Origin: Erythrobacter sp. SD-21
GTDB taxonomy: Bacteria; Pseudomonadota; Alphaproteobacteria; Sphingomonadales; Sphingomonadaceae
DNA: 64,000 bases
Assembly (NCBI RefSeq): GCF_000181515.1
Contig: NZ_ABCG01000004.1
Location: 148,001 to 212,000, forward strand
Direction: 5' to 3'
Shown: positions 61,092 through 64,000 of the stretch, one piece after another
Numbering within the stretch: position 1 is the first letter of the stretch
Layout of the letters: every line of letters starts with the position of its first letter
The notes under the pieces: generated by a model
Seen by the model: only the letters and a program-made list of their open reading frames with translations
The model's database searches: none
Told to the model about the DNA's origin: nothing
Position numbers and translations under genes: made by a program

Positions 61092-63698
61092 CTAGCGCAG
61101 CTGGGCAGGGGCCAGCAGGATTGCGTTGGCGATCAGCAGGTCAAGCCCGTCGAGATAGCCGCGCAGCGACGGATCGTGCGCGAAACCGATGGCCATGCCC
61201 GATCCGTTGCGTTCAGCCAGAAGGTAGGGCTTGAACGCCATCTGGCGGCGGTTCTCGTCCCAGATATAGCCGCTTTCCAACAGCGCGTCCGCCGAGGCGA
61301 AGCGCAAGACATTTGTGCCGTCCTTGCGGTTGAGCGGGGTAAAGATCAGGCTGCCCGAAGCGCTCACGACCGGCCCGCCGTCATAGCCTGACGAGAGGAA
61401 ATGGTCGGCATCGGCCACGGTGCGGACCAGCGCGCCCGGCAGCGTATCGGGCAGGGCGTTGGGGTCGTCGATCAGGTCCTCGTATTCCTGCGCGCTGTCG
61501 ATTTCGGACCCTTCGCTCGAGGGCTTGTCGCCCTTGTCCTCTTCGTCGTCGTCCAGCGACTTGCCGAGCGCACCCTGCCTTGAGGTGGAGAACAGTCGCG
61601 TATCGTCCCTGGTAAAGCCAACCAGCGCGTTCCCGACGATCACGGCGACGCCCCCGCTGCGGACATAGGCCTGCACCGCCTTGCGGGCCGCGGTGTCGAG
61701 CGAGCCTTCGGGTACGACCAGCACGTCGTAGGCGCCGAGATCGGCGCGGGCGAGTGTGCCGGTACGGATCGGCGTGACCGGCGTCGCGAGGCGGCGCTCG
61801 ATCACGTAGCGCAGCGACCCCGCCGAGGTGGGCGAGATCCCCTCGTCCCACGCCATGGCGACACGCGGGGCCTCGAGGCGGTCGAAAGCGTCGCTGCCGT
61901 AATTGGGCCCGGCCTCGACCCAGCTATCGGCCAGAGCGTGCGTTTCCGCGCCGAGCGCGCGCGCCAGTTCGTCGAGCCGTGCCATCGCGCGGTCGTCGTT
62001 CATGCGGCGGGGCACGATCACCGTGCCGCGCGGGAACTGGCGGCCGCCGCTCGTGAAAGCCTCGTCGCTGGCGCGCGCGTCGAGCCCTTCGCGCAAGGCT
62101 GCGAGGACGAGCTGCGCCTGCCCGCTGTCGGTCCAGGGAATGGCCACGCCGAACTCGCCCGAGCCATCCTCGCGCGAGGGGATCGGCGCGCCCGCGTCGA
62201 GCGGAGTACCGGCGGCGACCGAAGAGGAGCACAGCGCCACGTCGAGCCCCGACATCAGGCCGACCGACCACGCGGTGGTGTCGTAGAGTTCGTGCGGCTG
62301 GCCGCGCTCGCGCCGCAATTCCTGCTTGCGGACGAATTCGGGGTCGAGCGCCGTGTCACGGTCGAGCAGGCTGCGGATCAGGCGCCCGGAAGGCTGGCTG
62401 CGGTCGATCGCGAGCGCCCCCTCGGGATAGCGCTTGCCGCAGGCCGAGACACCCGGCGCGAGGCGACCCACGGCAATGCCCTGCGCGGCGAGCCGGCGGC
62501 CCAGCGCCTCGGCGTTCCAGCGCCGCTGCGAGAGGTCGATCAGATAGGTGCCGCGTGCCCCTTGCGCCGCGCTAAGGCGATAGGCGGCGTAATCGGCGAG
62601 GAAGCGGTCGGCGTTGCGCGCAACCGTTTCCGCATAGGCGAAGCTGGCGAGGAAGTGGTTGCGTACGCCCTGGCCATAGGTGAGGATATCGCCGTCGCTG
62701 CGTTCCCAGACGAGCCCTCCAGCCGAAGCCTGTTCGAAGGTCGCCCCGATCGCGCCGTGCAAGGTCGGCCAGGTGTCGCCATAACCGGGATAGAAAGCGT
62801 CGAAGACTTCGCGGGTGAAATAGGGAATGCCCAGCCGGTCGAACTCGCGGGCAATGGCGCGGCCGAGGAGAACCTGCTTTTCCTTCTGGCCCGGTGTGAT
62901 GTTCGGGTTGAAGGGTTCGGCGGCAGGCGGGAAGTAATAGGTGTCGTCGCCGCCCATTTCGTGCGCGTCGACGAAGACGACCGGGTTCCATTCCAGCAGC
63001 GCCGCCACCTTGCCGCGCGTTTCGGGCTGGGTCAGCGCGAACCAGTCGCGGTTGAGGTCGAACAGATAGTGGTTCTGCCGGCCGCTCGGCCACGGCTGGT
63101 CATGCTCGGCGGCGAAGCGATCGGGCGAGGGCTGGAGGCCGACCGCGCTGCGAAAGCCGGTGACGAAACGGTTGCGGCCGTCGGGATTCTGGCTGGGGTC
63201 GATCACGACATAGCTGTTCGACAGGATCGCTTGCGTGCGGGCATCGCCACGCGAGGCCAGCAGGTGATAGGCCAGAGCGAGCGCGGCGTCGGTGCTGGAA
63301 ATCTCGTCCCCGTGGACGCCGTAGGAAAGCCAGGTCACCGGAAGCGTGCCGGACGGCGGCGTCTCGCCCTGCGCCACGGCGGCCATCGCCGCCTTGTTTG
63401 CGTCGAGGCGGCCCATGTTGGCGGCGCTCGAAACCACGAGATAGTGGAGCGGGCGGCCTTCCCAGCTGGTGGCGTATTGCACGAGGCGTGTCTGTTCGGG
63501 GGCGGCGCGGTTCAGCGCTTCGAGGTAGCGGACCACTTCGTCGGGGGCGCTGATGCGCTGGCCCGTCGCGTGACCGACACTCGTTTCCAGGGTGGGAATG
63601 GCGGGATCGAAATTGCCGTCGAGCACCGATTGCGCTGCCAGCGGCGCGGCCAGCGAAGCGAAGATCAGGGCGGCGAACGCCCGCAGCGATGTCGGCAT
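61092..63698 (-). CDS. Exported M14-family zinc carboxypeptidase
   Basis: 868 residues with a signal peptide (cut after APLAAQ, residue 23). Zinc ligands H129 and E132 in GVHGDE and H246 in DAHEMGG, with a likely catalytic Glu in GATFEQASAGG, place it in the M14 family. The large C-terminal half (after residue about 500) contains a ThuA/glutamine-amidotransferase-like part (YDVLVVPEGSLDTAARKAVQAYVRSGGVAVIVGN). Probably a periplasmic peptidase supporting peptide use. Confidence 0.92.
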   Translation of the reverse strand: MPTSLRAFAALIFASLAAPLAAQSVLDGNFDPAIPTLETSVGHATGQRISAPDEVVRYLEALNRAAPEQTRLVQYATSWEGRPLHYLVVSSAANMGRLDANKAAMAAVAQGETPPSGTLPVTWLSYGVHGDEISSTDAALALAYHLLASRGDARTQAILSNSYVVIDPSQNPDGRNRFVTGFRSAVGLQPSPDRFAAEHDQPWPSGRQNHYLFDLNRDWFALTQPETRGKVAALLEWNPVVFVDAHEMGGDDTYYFPPAAEPFNPNITPGQKEKQVLLGRAIAREFDRLGIPYFTREVFDAFYPGYGDTWPTLHGAIGATFEQASAGGLVWERSDGDILTYGQGVRNHFLASFAYAETVARNADRFLADYAAYRLSAAQGARGTYLIDLSQRRWNAEALGRRLAAQGIAVGRLAPGVSACGKRYPEGALAIDRSQPSGRLIRSLLDRDTALDPEFVRKQELRRERGQPHELYDTTAWSVGLMSGLDVALCSSSVAAGTPLDAGAPIPSREDGSGEFGVAIPWTDSGQAQLVLAALREGLDARASDEAFTSGGRQFPRGTVIVPRRMNDDRAMARLDELARALGAETHALADSWVEAGPNYGSDAFDRLEAPRVAMAWDEGISPTSAGSLRYVIERRLATPVTPIRTGTLARADLGAYDVLVVPEGSLDTAARKAVQAYVRSGGVAVIVGNALVGFTRDDTRLFSTSRQGALGKSLDDDEEDKGDKPSSEGSEIDSAQEYEDLIDDPNALPDTLPGALVRTVADADHFLSSGYDGGPVVSASGSLIFTPLNRKDGTNVLRFASADALLESGYIWDENRRQMAFKPYLLAERNGSGMAIGFAHDPSLRGYLDGLDLLIANAILLAPAQLR

Positions 63699-63736
63699 GG
63701 ATGTCCTTCCTGATGGCCGGTTTTTCAAGCGCGGAC

Positions 63737-64000
63737 CTAAGATCGTTTCGAGCGCCTGACCACACCTTCCTGCGCCACGCTGGCGACGAGATCACCCGCA
63801 CGGTTGAAGATGCGGCCGCGGTTGAAGCCCCTGCCACCGCCCGACCACGGGCTGTCGGTGGCGTAGAGGAGCCATTCGTCGGCGCGCGCCGGACGATGGA
63901 ACCAGATGGCATGGTCGAGGCTGGCGCCCTTCAGCTCGCCCCGTGCCCAGGACAGGCCATGGGGCAGCGCGGAGGTGCCGAGCAGCGTGAAGTCGCTGGC
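63737..64000 (-). CDS. tesB: Acyl-CoA thioesterase II (TesB), C-terminal part
   Basis: 87 residues plus stop are visible; the gene continues beyond the right edge. SLDHAIWFHRPARADEWLLY and GRGFNRGRIFNRAGDLVASVAQEG are the C-terminal hot-dog-fold signature of TesB, which hydrolyses medium- and long-chain acyl-CoA. It lies just upstream of the carboxypeptidase gene on the same strand, 38 bases apart. Confidence 0.9.
   Translation of the reverse strand, partial: ASDFTLLGTSALPHGLSWARGELKGASLDHAIWFHRPARADEWLLYATDSPWSGGGRGFNRGRIFNRAGDLVASVAQEGVVRRSKRS

Overview
The window reads as a chromosomal segment of a high-GC alphaproteobacterium, most likely a member of the Sphingomonadales close to Erythrobacter/Qipengyuania. 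The reasons are a CcrM-type cell-cycle methyltransferase, a split transhydrogenase operon preceded by an aa3 oxidase subunit IV gene, two TonB-dependent receptors, a CpaF-type pilus ATPase, split purS/purQ, and general-stress (EcfG-type) promoter motifs. The species assignment is inference. I see no CRISPR array, insertion sequence, integrase or rRNA. There is one tRNA gene (Phe).

Layout. 1-6.7 kb: a partial acetyltransferase, a PQQ-type sugar dehydrogenase, rnhB, a two-gene His-rich envelope module, a small hypothetical gene, ccrM with a cluster of GANTC sites upstream, and a small PRC-barrel/membrane-anchor pair. 7-17 kb: folP, a short-chain dehydrogenase, a response regulator with a degenerate AAA+ domain, the oxidase-IV/pnt operon interrupted by an unrecognised secreted protein, then a beta-helix protein coupled to a diheme cytochrome. 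17-24 kb: an alpha/beta hydrolase, an amino-acid racemase, dgt and a run of co-directional metabolic genes, ending in two tandem entericidin-like lipoproteins under a consensus stress promoter. 24-32 kb: cpaF, a DMT transporter, glmS, a GGDEF/EAL protein, purQ and purS. 32-44 kb: TonB receptor, M16 protease, lipid kinase, purC, a CPA1 antiporter, an HprK-like kinase, tRNA-Phe and the infA-maf-RNase E/G-yacG operon. 44-55 kb: a TonB receptor with an unusual inserted Cys-repeat domain, a hydrolase/wax-ester-synthase pair, a flavoprotein, an APC permease, a CPBP protease and uvrC. 55-64 kb: a three-gene stress-envelope operon flanked by uvrC and a decayed second copy of the uvrC 3' end, a universal stress protein, a DEAD-box helicase, broken glutathionylspermidine-synthase and DUF1190-like remnants facing away from each other, an M14 carboxypeptidase and a partial tesB.

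The most connected signal is a stress theme. Three separate loci (entericidin pair; PRC-barrel/anchor pair; DUF3618/holin-like/YqjD-like operon) each carry GGAAC-N16-CG(T/C)T on the correct strand just upstream of the first start codon. The third locus lies between the two uvrC 3' ends, next to a universal stress protein gene with an FNR/FixK-type site. The observations most worth following are this regulon and its possible transferred island, the catalytically degenerate sigma-54-type regulator, the receptor insert, and the secreted protein inside the pnt operon.
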